Source: Metabacillus sp. B2-18
GTDB lineage: Bacteria > Bacillota > Bacilli > Bacillales > Bacillaceae
Assembly (NCBI RefSeq): GCF_021117275.1
Contig: NZ_CP088245.1
Location: forward strand, 1,773,501 to 1,837,500
Direction of reading: 5' to 3'
DNA length: 64,000 bases
The position numbers were made by a program, and so were the translations under genes. The notes beneath the pieces were generated by a model, which ran no database searches, was not told where the DNA came from, and worked only from the letters and a program-made list of their open reading frames with translations. Positions 1-10,585 of the stretch are shown here, piece by piece. Within the stretch, counting starts at the first letter, position 1. Every line of letters begins with the position of its first letter.

Positions 1-732
1 CAACCTGATTTTGGAACTGCTTTTATAATTGGGATGATTGCTATTTGTATGATTGTCTGCTCAGGAATGGCGATAAAAAGTATGTTAAAGCTAATATCTC
101 TATTCGGGCTGTTTTGCTTATTGATGCTGCCGTATATCATTCTTAAAGGATTTTTTAGCGATGAACAGATGAGTCGTTTTACTGGTGTGCTAGATCCTTT
201 CGGAAACGAAGGGGGAGCTGGATATCAACTTGTAAATTCTCTTTATGCAATTGGTTCCGGTGGCTTGACAGGATTAGGTTTGGGACAAAGTGTTCAAAAG
301 TATGGATACTTACCTGAATCACATACTGATTTTATAATGTCTATCATTGCTGAGGAATTAGGAATTTTAGGAGTCCTATTTGTATTGATTCTACTATCAT
401 TTATTGTAATAAAAGGGTTCTATATTGCAAGGAAATGTCAAGATCCTTTTGGTACCTTGCTTGCCGTTGGTATTTCAAGTATGATTGCCATTCAATCTAT
501 GATTAATTTAGGCGGGTTAACGGGAATGCTACCGATTACAGGTGTTCCTTTACCGTTTATAAGCTACGGAGGTTCTTCTATTCTTTTGCTCCTTATTTCT
601 ATGGGGCTACTTATAAATGTTTCAATGTTTACAACATACCGTGATACGTATAAGAAGCCTGTTAAAGTGGATAATCAACCATTACAAGAAATCAAGCCTA
701 TTCAAACAACAAAGAATACTTCAATAAGATAA
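1..732 (+). CDS. ftsW: FtsW, SEDS peptidoglycan polymerase (3' part)
   Basis: C-terminal 243 residues of a SEDS-family membrane glycosyltransferase; the 5' end lies outside the window. The frame is open from base 1 and begins with the family motif QPDFGT. Several hydrophobic segments follow, and FISYGGSS near bases 550-580 is the other SEDS signature. FtsW polymerises septal glycan from lipid II together with a class B PBP. It is assigned to ftsW rather than rodA or spoVE because pycA follows directly, as in B. subtilis, and because the true spoVE is present at 50.7 kb. The tail after the last membrane segment is polar and variable. Confidence 0.9.
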   Translation, partial: QPDFGTAFIIGMIAICMIVCSGMAIKSMLKLISLFGLFCLLMLPYIILKGFFSDEQMSRFTGVLDPFGNEGGAGYQLVNSLYAIGSGGLTGLGLGQSVQKYGYLPESHTDFIMSIIAEELGILGVLFVLILLSFIVIKGFYIARKCQDPFGTLLAVGISSMIAIQSMINLGGLTGMLPITGVPLPFISYGGSSILLLLISMGLLINVSMFTTYRDTYKKPVKVDNQPLQEIKPIQTTKNTSIR

Positions 733-741
733 AATTTACTT

Positions 742-787
742 AAATACCCATCAGTCACAAATGTCTGTCTGACGGGTATTTTATTTA
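742..787 (+). terminator. Rho-independent terminator after ftsW
   Basis: Inverted repeat AAATACCC..TCAG / CTGA..GGGTATTT with a loop of about 14 nt, followed by a T-rich tract. It lies just after the ftsW stop and isolates it from pycA. Confidence 0.75.
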
Positions 788-919
788 TATTCTGAAGATA
801 ACTACCTGCTGTGTTAGTCTAAAAGGCCAAATAGCCATTGATTTTCTGTATAACATTTTTATTCAATGTGTTATACTAATTGCAAACTAATTGTTTGTTT
901 TAGGAGGGGAAATGATTTA

Positions 920-3900
920 ATGGGTAAAGTGAATAAGCTTTTAGTTGCAAACAGAGGGGAAATAGCGATTCGGGTTTTTCGGGCATGTACAGAGTTGAAT
1001 ATTAGGACAGTAGCGATTTATTCGAAAGAAGATACAGGATCATATCATCGCTATAAAGCTGATGAAGCTTATTTAGTAGGAGAAGGAAAGAAACCAATTG
1101 ATGCCTATCTTGATATCGAAGGAATCATTGAGATCGCAAAAAATAATCAGGTTGATGCAATACATCCAGGTTATGGTTTTTTATCTGAGAATATTCATTT
1201 TGCTAGAAGATGCGAGGAAGAAGGAATCATTTTTGTCGGTCCTAAATCTGAGCATTTAGATATGTTTGGAGATAAGGTAAAGGCAAGAAAACAAGCAGAA
1301 CTAGCTAATATACCTGTTATTCCGGGGAGTGATGGTCCTGTAGCAAACCTTGATGAAGTGATTGAATTTGGAGATACATACGATTATCCTTTTATGATTA
1401 AGGCCTCACTAGGAGGCGGTGGAAGAGGTATGAGAATTGTAAGAAGTAAAGAAAGCTTACAAGAATCATATGAACGAGCAAAATCTGAAGCGAAAGCAGC
1501 TTTTGGGAACGATGAGGTTTATGTAGAAAAATTTATTGAGAATCCTAAACATATTGAAGTTCAAATATTTGGAGATCATGACGGGAAAACTGTTCACCTT
1601 TATGAAAGAGATTGTTCTGTCCAGAGACGTCATCAAAAGGTTGTTGAGGTAGCACCTAGTGTTTCTTTATCGGAGGACCTTCGTATTAGGATTTGCGATG
1701 ATGCTGTAAAGCTTATGGATAATGTGAAATATTTAAATGCAGGAACAGTTGAATTTTTAGTTTCAGGAGATCACTATTATTTCATTGAAGTAAATCCACG
1801 TGTACAGGTTGAACATACGATAACTGAAATGATAACAGGAATTGATATTGTCCAAACTCAAATTCTAATAGCTCAGGGTCATAATCTGGCAAGTAAAGAG
1901 ATTGGCATTCTATCTCAAGATCAAATTAAAGTAAATGGTTATGCAATTCAATCAAGGGTAACGACAGAAGATCCTTTAAATAACTTTATGCCTGATACCG
2001 GTAAAATTATGGCATACCGATCTGGTGGCGGCTTTGGTGTTCGTTTAGATGCAGGTAATGGGTTTCAAGGGGCTGTTATTACTCCTCACTATGATTCATT
2101 ACTAGTAAAGCTTTCGACTTGGGCTTTAACATTTGAACAAGCTGCATCTAAAATGGTCAGAAATTTAAGGGAATTTAGAATAAGAGGAATTAAAACAAAT
2201 ATCCCTTTCTTAGAAAATGTAGTAAAGCATGAGGACTTCTTAAGTGGAAAATATAATACATCCTTTATCGACTCATCACCGGAGTTATTTGTTTTTCCAA
2301 AAAGGAAAGACAGGGGAACAAAAATGCTTTCATACATTGGAACTCTTACTGTAAATGGATTCCCTGGAATAGATAAACAAAAGAAGCCTGTGTTTGAGAA
2401 ACCTGTTGTTCCAAAAGTCAAGTACTCTGAACAAAAATTAAATGGAACGAAACAAATTTTAGACAAACAAGGAGCTTCAGGGCTTATTAAGTGGATAAAG
2501 GATCAAAATCAAGTGCTGTTAACAGATACAACATTTAGAGATGGACACCAATCCTTACTTGCAACACGAGTGCGAACAAATGACTTAAAGAATATAGCTG
2601 AACCAACTTCGCAATTGTTACCTCATTTATTTTCTTTGGAAATGTGGGGCGGGGCAACTTTTGATGTTTCTTACCGTTTTTTAAAAGAAGATCCTTGGGA
2701 TCGTTTATTAACAATTCGTGATAAAGTGCCAAACGTATTGTTACAGATGCTACTGCGAGCATCAAATGCAGTTGGGTATAAAAATTATCCTGATAATGTC
2801 ATAAAGGAATTTGTTGAAAAATCAGCATATGCAGGTATTGATGTTTTTAGAATTTTTGACAGTTTGAACTGGGTTAAAGGAATGACATTGGCAATTGATG
2901 AGGTAGGTAAATCTGGGAAAATTGCAGAAGCTGCTATTTGCTATACAGGAGATATATTGGATTCAAGCAGACCTAAATATAATCTGGAATATTATAAAAA
3001 TATGGCAAAAGAGCTTGAGCGAGCTGGTGCGCATATTCTAGCGATTAAGGATATGGCAGGTTTACTTAAACCTAAAGCAGCCTATGAACTCATATCTACC
3101 CTTAAAGATGCAGTTGATCTCCCAATCCACCTTCATACCCATGATACAAGTGGTAATGGAATTTTTACCTATTCAAAAGCAATTGAGGCTGGGGTAGATA
3201 TAGTTGATGTAGCGGTAAGTTCAATGGCAGGGCTTACCTCACAACCAAGTGCGAATTCCCTTTATTATGCTTTAGAAGGATATGAGCGACAACCAAATAT
3301 AGATATACAGTCATTAGAACAGCTTTCACAATATTGGGAGAATGTTAGGAAATATTATGTTAACTTTGAGAGTGGTATGAACGCACCACATTCAGAAATT
3401 TATATGCACGAAATGCCAGGAGGTCAATATAGTAATCTTCAGCAACAAGCAAAGGCTGTTGGACTAGGTGATGAATGGGATAAAGTAAAAGAGATGTACC
3501 GCAGAGTAAATGATCTATTCGGTGACATAGTCAAAGTTACCCCTTCGTCTAAGGTTGTTGGCGACATGGCACTATTCATGGTTCAAAATAAACTAAATGA
3601 AGATGATATTTTTGAAAAGGGCGAAACTCTGGATTTTCCTGATTCAGTTATTGAATTGTTTGAGGGGTATTTAGGGCAACCGCATGGAGGGTTTCCTAAA
3701 GAATTACAACGAATCATTTTAAAAGGTCGCACTCCTATAACCGAGCGACCTGGTGAAAAACTTGAACCAGTAAATTTTCAAGCTATGAAAGAAGAGCTAT
3801 TTCATAGTTTGGGAAGACCTGTAACTAATTTTGAACTAATTTCTAATGCTCTTTACCCTAAAGTCTTTTCTGAATATATTAAAACATGTGATATGTATGG

Positions 3901-4360
3901 TGATATTTCTGTCCTTGATACCCCAACTTTTTTATATGGAATGAGGTTGGGTGAGGAGATAGAGGTTGAGATTGAACAAGGTAAAACATTAATAGTGAAA
4001 CTTGTTTCAATTGGTGAACCTCAAGCTGATGGACATAGAGTTGTTTATTTTGAATTAAATGGTCAGCCCCGTGAAGTGTTGATTAAAGACGAAAACATAC
4101 AATCTACGGTAGTGTCAAAGCTTAAAGCTGATAAAAGCAATGGAGAACATATTGGTGCGACTATGCCGGGAACAGTTATTAAGGTGTTAGTTGTAAAAGG
4201 TGAAAAAGTGAACAAAGGTGATCATTTAATTATTACAGAAGCTATGAAAATGGAAACTACAGTTCAAGCTCCCTTTACAGGAGTTGTTAAAAGTATTCAT
4301 GTTACTAATGGTGAGGGAATTCAATCTGGTGATTTGTTAATAGAAATTTCTAAAGGGTAA
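920..4360 (+). CDS. pycA: Pyruvate carboxylase
   Basis: 1,146-residue biotin enzyme that carboxylates pyruvate to oxaloacetate, replenishing the TCA cycle in the cytoplasm. Domains in order: biotin carboxylase/ATP-grasp (residues ~1-450, with a glycine-rich ATP loop and the EVNPRVQVEHT motif), carboxyltransferase (starts at DTTFRDGHQSL, residue ~536), and a C-terminal biotinyl domain with EAMKMET, where Lys1110 is the biotin site. Length matches the family. An upstream extension to 866 is open, but the ATG at 920 is chosen because TAGGAGGGG lies 10 bases before it. Flanked by ftsW and ctaA as in B. subtilis; terminators on both sides indicate a monocistronic gene. Confidence 0.97.
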   Translation: MGKVNKLLVANRGEIAIRVFRACTELNIRTVAIYSKEDTGSYHRYKADEAYLVGEGKKPIDAYLDIEGIIEIAKNNQVDAIHPGYGFLSENIHFARRCEEEGIIFVGPKSEHLDMFGDKVKARKQAELANIPVIPGSDGPVANLDEVIEFGDTYDYPFMIKASLGGGGRGMRIVRSKESLQESYERAKSEAKAAFGNDEVYVEKFIENPKHIEVQIFGDHDGKTVHLYERDCSVQRRHQKVVEVAPSVSLSEDLRIRICDDAVKLMDNVKYLNAGTVEFLVSGDHYYFIEVNPRVQVEHTITEMITGIDIVQTQILIAQGHNLASKEIGILSQDQIKVNGYAIQSRVTTEDPLNNFMPDTGKIMAYRSGGGFGVRLDAGNGFQGAVITPHYDSLLVKLSTWALTFEQAASKMVRNLREFRIRGIKTNIPFLENVVKHEDFLSGKYNTSFIDSSPELFVFPKRKDRGTKMLSYIGTLTVNGFPGIDKQKKPVFEKPVVPKVKYSEQKLNGTKQILDKQGASGLIKWIKDQNQVLLTDTTFRDGHQSLLATRVRTNDLKNIAEPTSQLLPHLFSLEMWGGATFDVSYRFLKEDPWDRLLTIRDKVPNVLLQMLLRASNAVGYKNYPDNVIKEFVEKSAYAGIDVFRIFDSLNWVKGMTLAIDEVGKSGKIAEAAICYTGDILDSSRPKYNLEYYKNMAKELERAGAHILAIKDMAGLLKPKAAYELISTLKDAVDLPIHLHTHDTSGNGIFTYSKAIEAGVDIVDVAVSSMAGLTSQPSANSLYYALEGYERQPNIDIQSLEQLSQYWENVRKYYVNFESGMNAPHSEIYMHEMPGGQYSNLQQQAKAVGLGDEWDKVKEMYRRVNDLFGDIVKVTPSSKVVGDMALFMVQNKLNEDDIFEKGETLDFPDSVIELFEGYLGQPHGGFPKELQRIILKGRTPITERPGEKLEPVNFQAMKEELFHSLGRPVTNFELISNALYPKVFSEYIKTCDMYGDISVLDTPTFLYGMRLGEEIEVEIEQGKTLIVKLVSIGEPQADGHRVVYFELNGQPREVLIKDENIQSTVVSKLKADKSNGEHIGATMPGTVIKVLVVKGEKVNKGDHLIITEAMKMETTVQAPFTGVVKSIHVTNGEGIQSGDLLIEISKG

Positions 4361-4383
4361 TCTACCAATACTTTAGAGAAAAT

Positions 4384-4410
4384 AAAAAAGAGGCGAAGGC
4401 CTCTTTTTTT
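4384..4410. terminator. Bidirectional terminator between pycA and ctaA
   Basis: Perfect stem AAAAAAGAGGC / GCCTCTTTTTT with a GAAG loop, serving the convergent genes pycA (+) and ctaA (-). The last bases touch the ctaA stop codon. Confidence 0.9.
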
Positions 4411-5353
4411 ATTTGGAAAATGAATGTTCAGTTGTTGAACTAACCTCAGTATTTAAATTACTACGACTAACTAATAAAAGGAAATAGCTGAATAGTCCAA
4501 ACAAACATGAAATTATAAGTGCATGAGCTAACGATACAAAAAGATTTAACCCTGATAAAACAACAAATGCTCCGGATGTTACCTGCATACATACTAAAAT
4601 AAAGGCAATCATCCAACCTTTATAAATAATTTTTTGATGTTTGTGATACTTAAATGCACGCCATGCGGTATATGTTATCCAAATAAAAATAATGCCCGCA
4701 GCCATTCGATGTCCCATTTGAATCCATTCATGCAGTGTAGTCGGCAGTCCACCTGCTCGTCCGCTGCACATCGGCCATTCTGGACAGGCTAGACTTGCAC
4801 CTTTATGTCTAACATATGCGCCAGTGTAAACGACAACATATGAATAGACGATAATGCCAACCATATGAAATTTCATAGTCTTATCAATTATTAATGTCTT
4901 TGAGTCAAATTTCTTATCAACTTCAAATATTAATAGTGTTAATAACAATACAGATGCAAAGGAAATAAGCGATATACCGAAATGAAGAGCAAGAACGGCA
5001 TCTGATTGGCCCCACATAACAGCAGCAGCTCCAATTAAGGCCTGCAATACTAGAAAAAACATTGATAGTATAGCTAAAAACTTTGTTTCTCTTACATGAC
5101 CTATTTGTTTCCAGGACCATATTGAGAGAATTAACACAGCTATACCAGCAAGTCCACTAACCAAACGATGACTAAGTTCTATAACGAGTTCAAAAGTGAT
5201 TTCACTCGGTACAAGCTCGCCGTGACATAGCGGCCAAGAATCTCCACATCCTGCACCTGACTCAGTTTTCGTAACAAGAGCTCCGCCAATTAAAACACAC
5301 AACATAATCACTGTTGTCAAAACGGCGAACCATTTAAGAGCACGTTGCAACAT
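4409..5353 (-). CDS. ctaA: Heme A synthase
   Basis: About 314 residues, eight predicted membrane helices. Oxidises the methyl group of heme O to a formyl group, giving heme A for the caa3 oxidase. Seen: two four-helix halves, each with a cysteine-pair loop (CGDSWPLC near the N-terminus and CPEWPMC in the middle), and conserved His residues in HR/GHR contexts for heme ligation. Divergently placed from ctaB as in B. subtilis. The start is uncertain by a few codons: GTG at 5359, ATG at 5353 or TTG at 5350 are all close to the AGGTGA Shine-Dalgarno; 5353 is chosen as the only ATG. Confidence 0.95.
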   Translation of the reverse strand: MLQRALKWFAVLTTVIMLCVLIGGALVTKTESGAGCGDSWPLCHGELVPSEITFELVIELSHRLVSGLAGIAVLILSIWSWKQIGHVRETKFLAILSMFFLVLQALIGAAAVMWGQSDAVLALHFGISLISFASVLLLTLLIFEVDKKFDSKTLIIDKTMKFHMVGIIVYSYVVVYTGAYVRHKGASLACPEWPMCSGRAGGLPTTLHEWIQMGHRMAAGIIFIWITYTAWRAFKYHKHQKIIYKGWMIAFILVCMQVTSGAFVVLSGLNLFVSLAHALIISCLFGLFSYFLLLVSRSNLNTEVSSTTEHSFSK

Positions 5354-5447
5354 GTTCACCTACTTAAGTATAGTCAATTGAGATAAATATTAGAAAAAAA
5401 TACTCCACCGTATCGTACACAATGTATAAGAAAAAGACAATAAATAA

Positions 5448-5715
5448 CGTAAAATGTTCACAAAGTTCTTAAGTTTTATGAAAAGGGTGTCAAATATAGT
5501 CGTCACAATTTATTGCTCCGTTAAAGGGGTTGAATATGTATTAGGAGTTTACTAGAAAAATAGAAGGTACCATTATTTTTATTACAATAACTATTTTTTC
5601 CTAAGAATTGAAATGGAAATTATGATAAAATAGGAAGGCTTGGTATAGTAGTATAGTTCAAGGGAGATGTATCGCTTCACAATTTCGACAAAAATACTTC
5701 ATAAATTATTCACAA
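5448..5715. promoter_or_regulatory. ctaA-ctaB divergent control region with repeated TTCACAA motifs
   Basis: The 599-base gap between ctaA and ctaB holds no gene that I can see. It contains TTCACAA on the plus strand (TTGTGAA on the minus strand) at 5457, 5676 and 5709; the 5457 copy reads TTGTGAACATTTTA on the minus strand. In B. subtilis ctaA is activated by the redox response regulator ResD, whose binding sites resemble TTGTGAA-n-TTT. The rest of the gap is AT-rich with no clear consensus promoter. Function is inferred from the motif and the position only. Confidence 0.4.
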
Positions 5716-5952
5716 TTTAAGAAAGAATTATGTTTTAATATCAAGTAGACCGTTTTTAAATGTTTATTTTTTTAGTATGATAAGATATAGAAAATTAGCA
5801 GGTTGCAACCGCCTTCATCTTACTTCTCTTAACTATGTTATCATATGTAATAGAAGAGACTGTTTATTTCAAAAGCAAGTATTTTAAAGACAGGTGAAGG
5901 AAATTGAAATAGCCTAAATATTTTAGGTTATATTGGGTAAGGAGGTAATGAA

Positions 5953-6882
5953 TTGGCAGATACAAAAGTTTTGGATGAGGCTGCAATTAAGCATCATTCA
6001 AATGATATACGTGAGACGACACTCTGGAAGGATTTCCTTTCATTAATTAAAGTAGGGATTGTTAACTCAAATGCAATAACTACCTTTACTGGTATTTGGC
6101 TTGCTCTTTACTTTAGTGGTAAAGGATTCCTAGCTAATATTGATGTCGTACTATTTACATTGCTTGGTTCTTCATTAGTAATCGCTGGATCCTGTGCAAT
6201 TAATAATTATTATGACAGGGATATTGATCATTTAATGGAAAGAACAAAGGAACGTCCAACAGTTACTGGAAAAATGAACCCAATGCATGCATTGTGGATT
6301 GGAATCTTTCTGTTAACTATAGGATTTGCATTAATGCTTATGACAACGATCACTGCGACAATTATTTCGTTGGTAGGGGTTGTTACTTATATCTTTTTGT
6401 ATACAATGTGGTCTAAGCGTTTATATACCATTAATACTGTTATTGGAAGTGTTTCAGGTGCTGTTCCACCTTTAATTGGATGGGCGGCAATTGACTCTAA
6501 CTTAAGTGTTATGGCATGGGTACTATTTTTAATTATGTTCATTTGGCAACCACCACATTTTTTAGCCTTAGCAATGAGAAGAACCGAAGAGTATCGAGCT
6601 GCTAATATTCCAATGCTTCCTGTTGTTCATGGGTTTGATGTTACTAAACGTCAAATTATGGTATGGGTTGCATGCTTAATACCGTTGCCATTTTACTTAT
6701 ATGAACTTGGTGTGGGATTTCTGATTCTAGCAACCATTCTTAATATTGGGTGGGTAATAATTGGAATAAAAGGCTTTAAAAATAAAGAAATTGAAATGAA
6801 ATGGGCAACTAAAATGTTCGTCTATTCAATTAACTACTTAACAATTTTGTTTGTATCAATGGTGTTATTCACCATTATCTAA
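5953..6882 (+). CDS. ctaB: Protoheme IX farnesyltransferase (heme O synthase)
   Basis: 309 residues, UbiA prenyltransferase family, about nine membrane helices. Transfers farnesyl from farnesyl diphosphate to heme b, making heme O, the substrate of CtaA. Seen: the first Asp-rich motif [19 protein letters not shown] and a second polar loop in the YTMWSKR region. It starts with TTG at 5953, preceded by AAGGAGG at 5939-5945. First gene of the cta oxidase cluster, 90 bases before ctaC. Confidence 0.95.
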   Translation: MADTKVLDEAAIKHHSNDIRETTLWKDFLSLIKVGIVNSNAITTFTGIWLALYFSGKGFLANIDVVLFTLLGSSLVIAGSCAINNYYDRDIDHLMERTKERPTVTGKMNPMHALWIGIFLLTIGFALMLMTTITATIISLVGVVTYIFLYTMWSKRLYTINTVIGSVSGAVPPLIGWAAIDSNLSVMAWVLFLIMFIWQPPHFLALAMRRTEEYRAANIPMLPVVHGFDVTKRQIMVWVACLIPLPFYLYELGVGFLILATILNIGWVIIGIKGFKNKEIEMKWATKMFVYSINYLTILFVSMVLFTII

Positions 6883-6972
6883 TTGTGAAATTCTTTCTTT
6901 AAAAAGAATTTATTTATACAAGAGTTCCTGTAAAATTGATAGGACTTTAATTTACTGAAAGAGGGGTTTGAT

Positions 6973-8058
6973 TTGGCTATGAGAAAATGGCTGACAAAAT
7001 GGCGTCTGTTTTCACTTTTCGCAGTTATGACGCTTGTCTTAGCCGGCTGCGGTGAACCGTTTCTTTCCACGCTTAAACCTGCTGGTGAAGTAGCGGATAT
7101 GCAGTACGACATCATGGTATTAAGTACTTTAGTTATGGTCGTCGTTATTGCAATCGTAACGGTAATCTTCATTTATGTTGTAATGAAATTCCGTAGAAGC
7201 AAAATGGGAGAAGACAACATTCCTGTACAAGTTGAAGGGAATCATAAGCTAGAAATCATTTGGACTGTTATTCCTATTTTGTTACTTCTTGTCTTAGCTG
7301 TGCCTGTGGTATCTGCAACATTTAAACTTGCAGAGGTGGATGCTATCGATGATGAGAACCGTAAACCAGAAGACGCGATCGTTGTCAATGTTCGTGCAAA
7401 TCTATACTGGTGGGAATTTGAATATCCTGATTACGGAATAGTTACGAGTCAAGATTTAGTCGTTCCAACTGATGAGAGAGTTTACTTTAACTTGATTGCT
7501 TCTGATGTTAAGCACTCATTCTGGATTCCATCAATTGGTGGAAAGATGGATACGAACGTAGACAATGTAAACCAAATGTGGTTAAAGTTTGATTCAGCAA
7601 GAGCTGACCAAGCTGGTGAGTATTTCTATGGTAAATGTGCTGAACTTTGTGGACCTTCACACGGATTAATGGACTTTAAAGTAAAAGCTATTTCCAGAGA
7701 CGAATTTGACCAGTGGATCTCTGGCATGGAAAATGCTAATGCAGTTGCATCAACTGATTTAGCAAAACAAGGTGAGCAATTATTTGAAGAAAAAGGATGT
7801 ATTGCTTGTCATGCTGTTTCTCCTACTGATGAGAGACCAGCAGCTGCAAGAACTGCTCCTAACTTAGCAACATTTGGAGAGCGTGCTCGTGTAGCAGGTG
7901 TTCTTGAACACAATGCTGAGAACGTTCGTGCTTGGTTAGAAGATCCTGAAGCATACAAGCCAGGAAATAAAATGACTGGTACTTATCCAGAATTGAATGA
8001 TCAAGAGTTGGATGCTCTAACTGAATATTTAATGGGACTTAAAGTCTCAAGTAATTAA
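6973..8058 (+). CDS. ctaC: Cytochrome caa3 oxidase subunit II (with cytochrome c domain)
   Basis: 361 residues. Lipoprotein signal with lipobox LVLAGC (Cys26), two membrane helices, a cupredoxin domain carrying the CuA site (C-x3-C in CAELCGPSHGLM plus an upstream His), then a C-terminal cytochrome c domain with the heme-binding CIACH. The fused cytochrome c is the hallmark of caa3-type oxidases. It accepts electrons and passes them via CuA to subunit I. TTG at 6973 is chosen because AGAGGGG ends six bases before it; an ATG two codons later is the alternative. Confidence 0.96.
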   Translation: MAMRKWLTKWRLFSLFAVMTLVLAGCGEPFLSTLKPAGEVADMQYDIMVLSTLVMVVVIAIVTVIFIYVVMKFRRSKMGEDNIPVQVEGNHKLEIIWTVIPILLLLVLAVPVVSATFKLAEVDAIDDENRKPEDAIVVNVRANLYWWEFEYPDYGIVTSQDLVVPTDERVYFNLIASDVKHSFWIPSIGGKMDTNVDNVNQMWLKFDSARADQAGEYFYGKCAELCGPSHGLMDFKVKAISRDEFDQWISGMENANAVASTDLAKQGEQLFEEKGCIACHAVSPTDERPAAARTAPNLATFGERARVAGVLEHNAENVRAWLEDPEAYKPGNKMTGTYPELNDQELDALTEYLMGLKVSSN

Positions 8059-8089
8059 TTAAGAGCTAAATGAAAAGGGAGGTAACACT

Positions 8090-9955
8090 GTGAGCACGTT
8101 AACTCAGAAAAAAGGGGTCGGCGCTGTTCTTTGGGACTATCTCACAACGGTAGACCATAAGAAAATCGCTATCCTTTACCTGATATCCGGTGGCTTCTTC
8201 TTCCTTGTTGGTGGATTAGAAGCAATGATGATCCGCATTCAGCTAGCCGTTCCGAACAATGATTTTGTTAGTGCTGGTTTATACAATGAAGTGTTAACAA
8301 TGCATGGAACGACAATGATATTTTTAGCTGCAATGCCTTTATTATTCGCATTAATGAATGCGGTTGTACCATTACAAATTGGTGCTCGTGACGTAGCATT
8401 TCCATTCTTAAACTCTTTAGGTTTTTGGTTATTCTTCTTTGGTGGAGTTTTCTTAAACTTAAGTTGGTTTTTAGGAGGAGCACCTGACGCAGGTTGGACG
8501 TCATATGCATCTTTAGCGTTAGAATCACCAGGACATGGTGTTGATTTTTACTTATTAGGATTACAGGTTTCAGGTCTAGGTACGTTGATAGCTGGGATTA
8601 ACTTCCTTGTAACAATCATTAACATGCGTGCACCTGGAATGACTTACATGCGTATGCCATTATTTACATGGACTACATTTGTAGCTTCTGCACTTATTTT
8701 ATTTGCTTTCCCTGCATTAACAGTAGGTTTAGCATTTCTAATGTTTGATCGTTTATTTGGTACTGCTTTCTTTAACCCTGCTTTAGGCGGTAACACTGTA
8801 ATTTTCGAACATATCTTCTGGATTTTTGGACACCCTGAAGTATATATCTTAGTATTACCTGCTTTCGGTATCTTCTCAGATATTCTTCCGGTTTTTGCAA
8901 GAAAGCGTTTGTTCGGATATTCATCAATGGTATTTGCTACAGTTTTAATCGGTTTCCTTGGGTTCATGGTTTGGGCTCACCATATGTTTACAACTGGTTT
9001 AGGACCAATTGCAAATGCTATTTTTGCGGTAGCTACTATGGCAATCGCTGTACCAACAGGTATTAAAATTTTCAACTGGCTATTTACAATTTGGGGTGGA
9101 TCTATTAAATTTACGTCCCCAATGGTATGGTCTGTAGCATTTATTCCTACATTCGTTATGGGTGGAGTAACAGGTGTAATGCTTGCTATGGCTGCAGCTG
9201 ACTATCAATACCATGATAGTTACTTTGTAGTAGCTCACTTCCACTATGTAATTGTAGGTGGGGTAGTATTCTCATTATTTGCTGGTGCCATTTACTGGTG
9301 GCCAACAATGTTTGGTAAATTGTTAAATGAAAAATTAAACATGGTAACCTTTGTTTTATTCTTTACTGGTTTCCATTTAACTTTCTTTATCCAACATTTC
9401 TTAGGCTTAATGGGGATGCCTCGTCGTGTATTCACATTCTTACCTGGTCAAGGGTTAGATACAGGGAACTTTATTAGTACAATCGGTGCTTTCTTAATGG
9501 CAGCTGGAACAATTCTTTTACTTATTAATATTGTCTACACGGCAGTAAAGGGTAAAAAAGTTGGAAGAGATCCATGGGGAGACGGTCGTACACTTGAGTG
9601 GGCGATTTCATCACCACCACCTGAGTATAACTTTAAACAAACTCCACTTGTTCGTGGATTAGATGCTCTTTGGATTGAGAAGATGGAAGGAAATAAAGAA
9701 ATGACACCAGCAGAACCACTTGGTGACATTCATATGCCTAACGGTTCAATCCTACCGTTTATTATGTCATTTGGATTATTTATTGTATCATTTGGATTAA
9801 TGTACCGTGAAGATTACAGTTGGGGACTTCCTGCGATCATTGTAGGTTTCATTATTACTTTCGCTTGTATGTTCTTACGTTCTGTTATTGATGATCATGG
9901 ATATCATATCCATAAAGAGGACTTACTTAATGAAGATAAAGGAGGGAAAGCGTAA
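8090..9955 (+). CDS. ctaD: Cytochrome caa3 oxidase subunit I
   Basis: 621 residues, GTG start preceded by AAGGGAGG. Heme-copper oxidase catalytic subunit containing heme a, heme a3 and CuB. Seen: the HPEVY motif typical of CuB and the cross-linked His-Tyr, WAHHMFTTG (His pair near residue 297), and HFHYV (His pair near residue 383), which ligates the hemes. The sequence has 12 or more membrane helices plus a C-terminal extension with a further hydrophobic segment, as in Bacillus CtaD. Its stop overlaps the ctaE start by one base, so translation is coupled. Confidence 0.97.
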   Translation: MSTLTQKKGVGAVLWDYLTTVDHKKIAILYLISGGFFFLVGGLEAMMIRIQLAVPNNDFVSAGLYNEVLTMHGTTMIFLAAMPLLFALMNAVVPLQIGARDVAFPFLNSLGFWLFFFGGVFLNLSWFLGGAPDAGWTSYASLALESPGHGVDFYLLGLQVSGLGTLIAGINFLVTIINMRAPGMTYMRMPLFTWTTFVASALILFAFPALTVGLAFLMFDRLFGTAFFNPALGGNTVIFEHIFWIFGHPEVYILVLPAFGIFSDILPVFARKRLFGYSSMVFATVLIGFLGFMVWAHHMFTTGLGPIANAIFAVATMAIAVPTGIKIFNWLFTIWGGSIKFTSPMVWSVAFIPTFVMGGVTGVMLAMAAADYQYHDSYFVVAHFHYVIVGGVVFSLFAGAIYWWPTMFGKLLNEKLNMVTFVLFFTGFHLTFFIQHFLGLMGMPRRVFTFLPGQGLDTGNFISTIGAFLMAAGTILLLINIVYTAVKGKKVGRDPWGDGRTLEWAISSPPPEYNFKQTPLVRGLDALWIEKMEGNKEMTPAEPLGDIHMPNGSILPFIMSFGLFIVSFGLMYREDYSWGLPAIIVGFIITFACMFLRSVIDDHGYHIHKEDLLNEDKGGKA

Positions 9956-10581
9956 TGGCATCTGTTGAAGAAAAATTAACAGCAGAAAATTTCCCTGCTT
10001 CGCCTGAAAAGTCAACCCTTGAAGGCAAAAATAAATTTACTGGCTTTTGGTTATTCCTTGGTGGAGAGACAGTACTCTTTGCAACTCTTTTTGCAACATT
10101 CTTAGCTTTAAGAGAATCTACTGCAGGTGGGGCTACCACACAAGAGTTATTTGAAATTCCTCTTGTATTTGCAGCAACGATGTTACTTTTAACATCAAGT
10201 TTAACTAGTGTATATGCAATGTACCATATGAAAAACTTCAATTTTGGTAAAATGCAACTTTGGTTAATCATTACTGTTCTATTAGGATTGGCATTCCTGA
10301 TTTTGGAAATTTATGAGTTTAATCATTATGTCCATGAATTTGAATTCACAATTACTAGTAGTGCACTTGGATCTTCTTTCTACACGCTAGTAGGAACACA
10401 CGGACTTCACGTTGCTTTTGGTCTATTATGGATTACTACCTTAATTGTTCGAAATGCAAAACGTGGCTTAAGTTTGTATAATGCACCTAAATATTATGTT
10501 GCAAGTTTATATTGGCACTTTATTGATGTTGTTTGGGTGTTCATTTTCACTGTTGTATACTTAATGGGAATGGTGGGATAA
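9955..10581 (+). CDS. ctaE: Cytochrome caa3 oxidase subunit III
   Basis: 208 residues, five predicted membrane helices, COX3 family. Accessory core subunit of the oxidase with no cofactor. Contains the family-typical HGLHV and YWHFIDVVW segments near the C-terminus. The ATG overlaps the ctaD TAA by one base; Shine-Dalgarno AAAGGAGGG lies inside ctaD. Confidence 0.95.
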   Translation: MASVEEKLTAENFPASPEKSTLEGKNKFTGFWLFLGGETVLFATLFATFLALRESTAGGATTQELFEIPLVFAATMLLLTSSLTSVYAMYHMKNFNFGKMQLWLIITVLLGLAFLILEIYEFNHYVHEFEFTITSSALGSSFYTLVGTHGLHVAFGLLWITTLIVRNAKRGLSLYNAPKYYVASLYWHFIDVVWVFIFTVVYLMGMVG

Positions 10582-10585
10582 ACTG

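Noticed and set aside
2089..2765. Minus-strand open frames inside pycA
   Set aside because: They lie wholly within a strongly supported gene, have no ribosome sites and show low-complexity shadow composition.
8268..8967. Minus-strand open frames inside ctaD
   Set aside because: Antisense shadows of the conserved oxidase subunit I.
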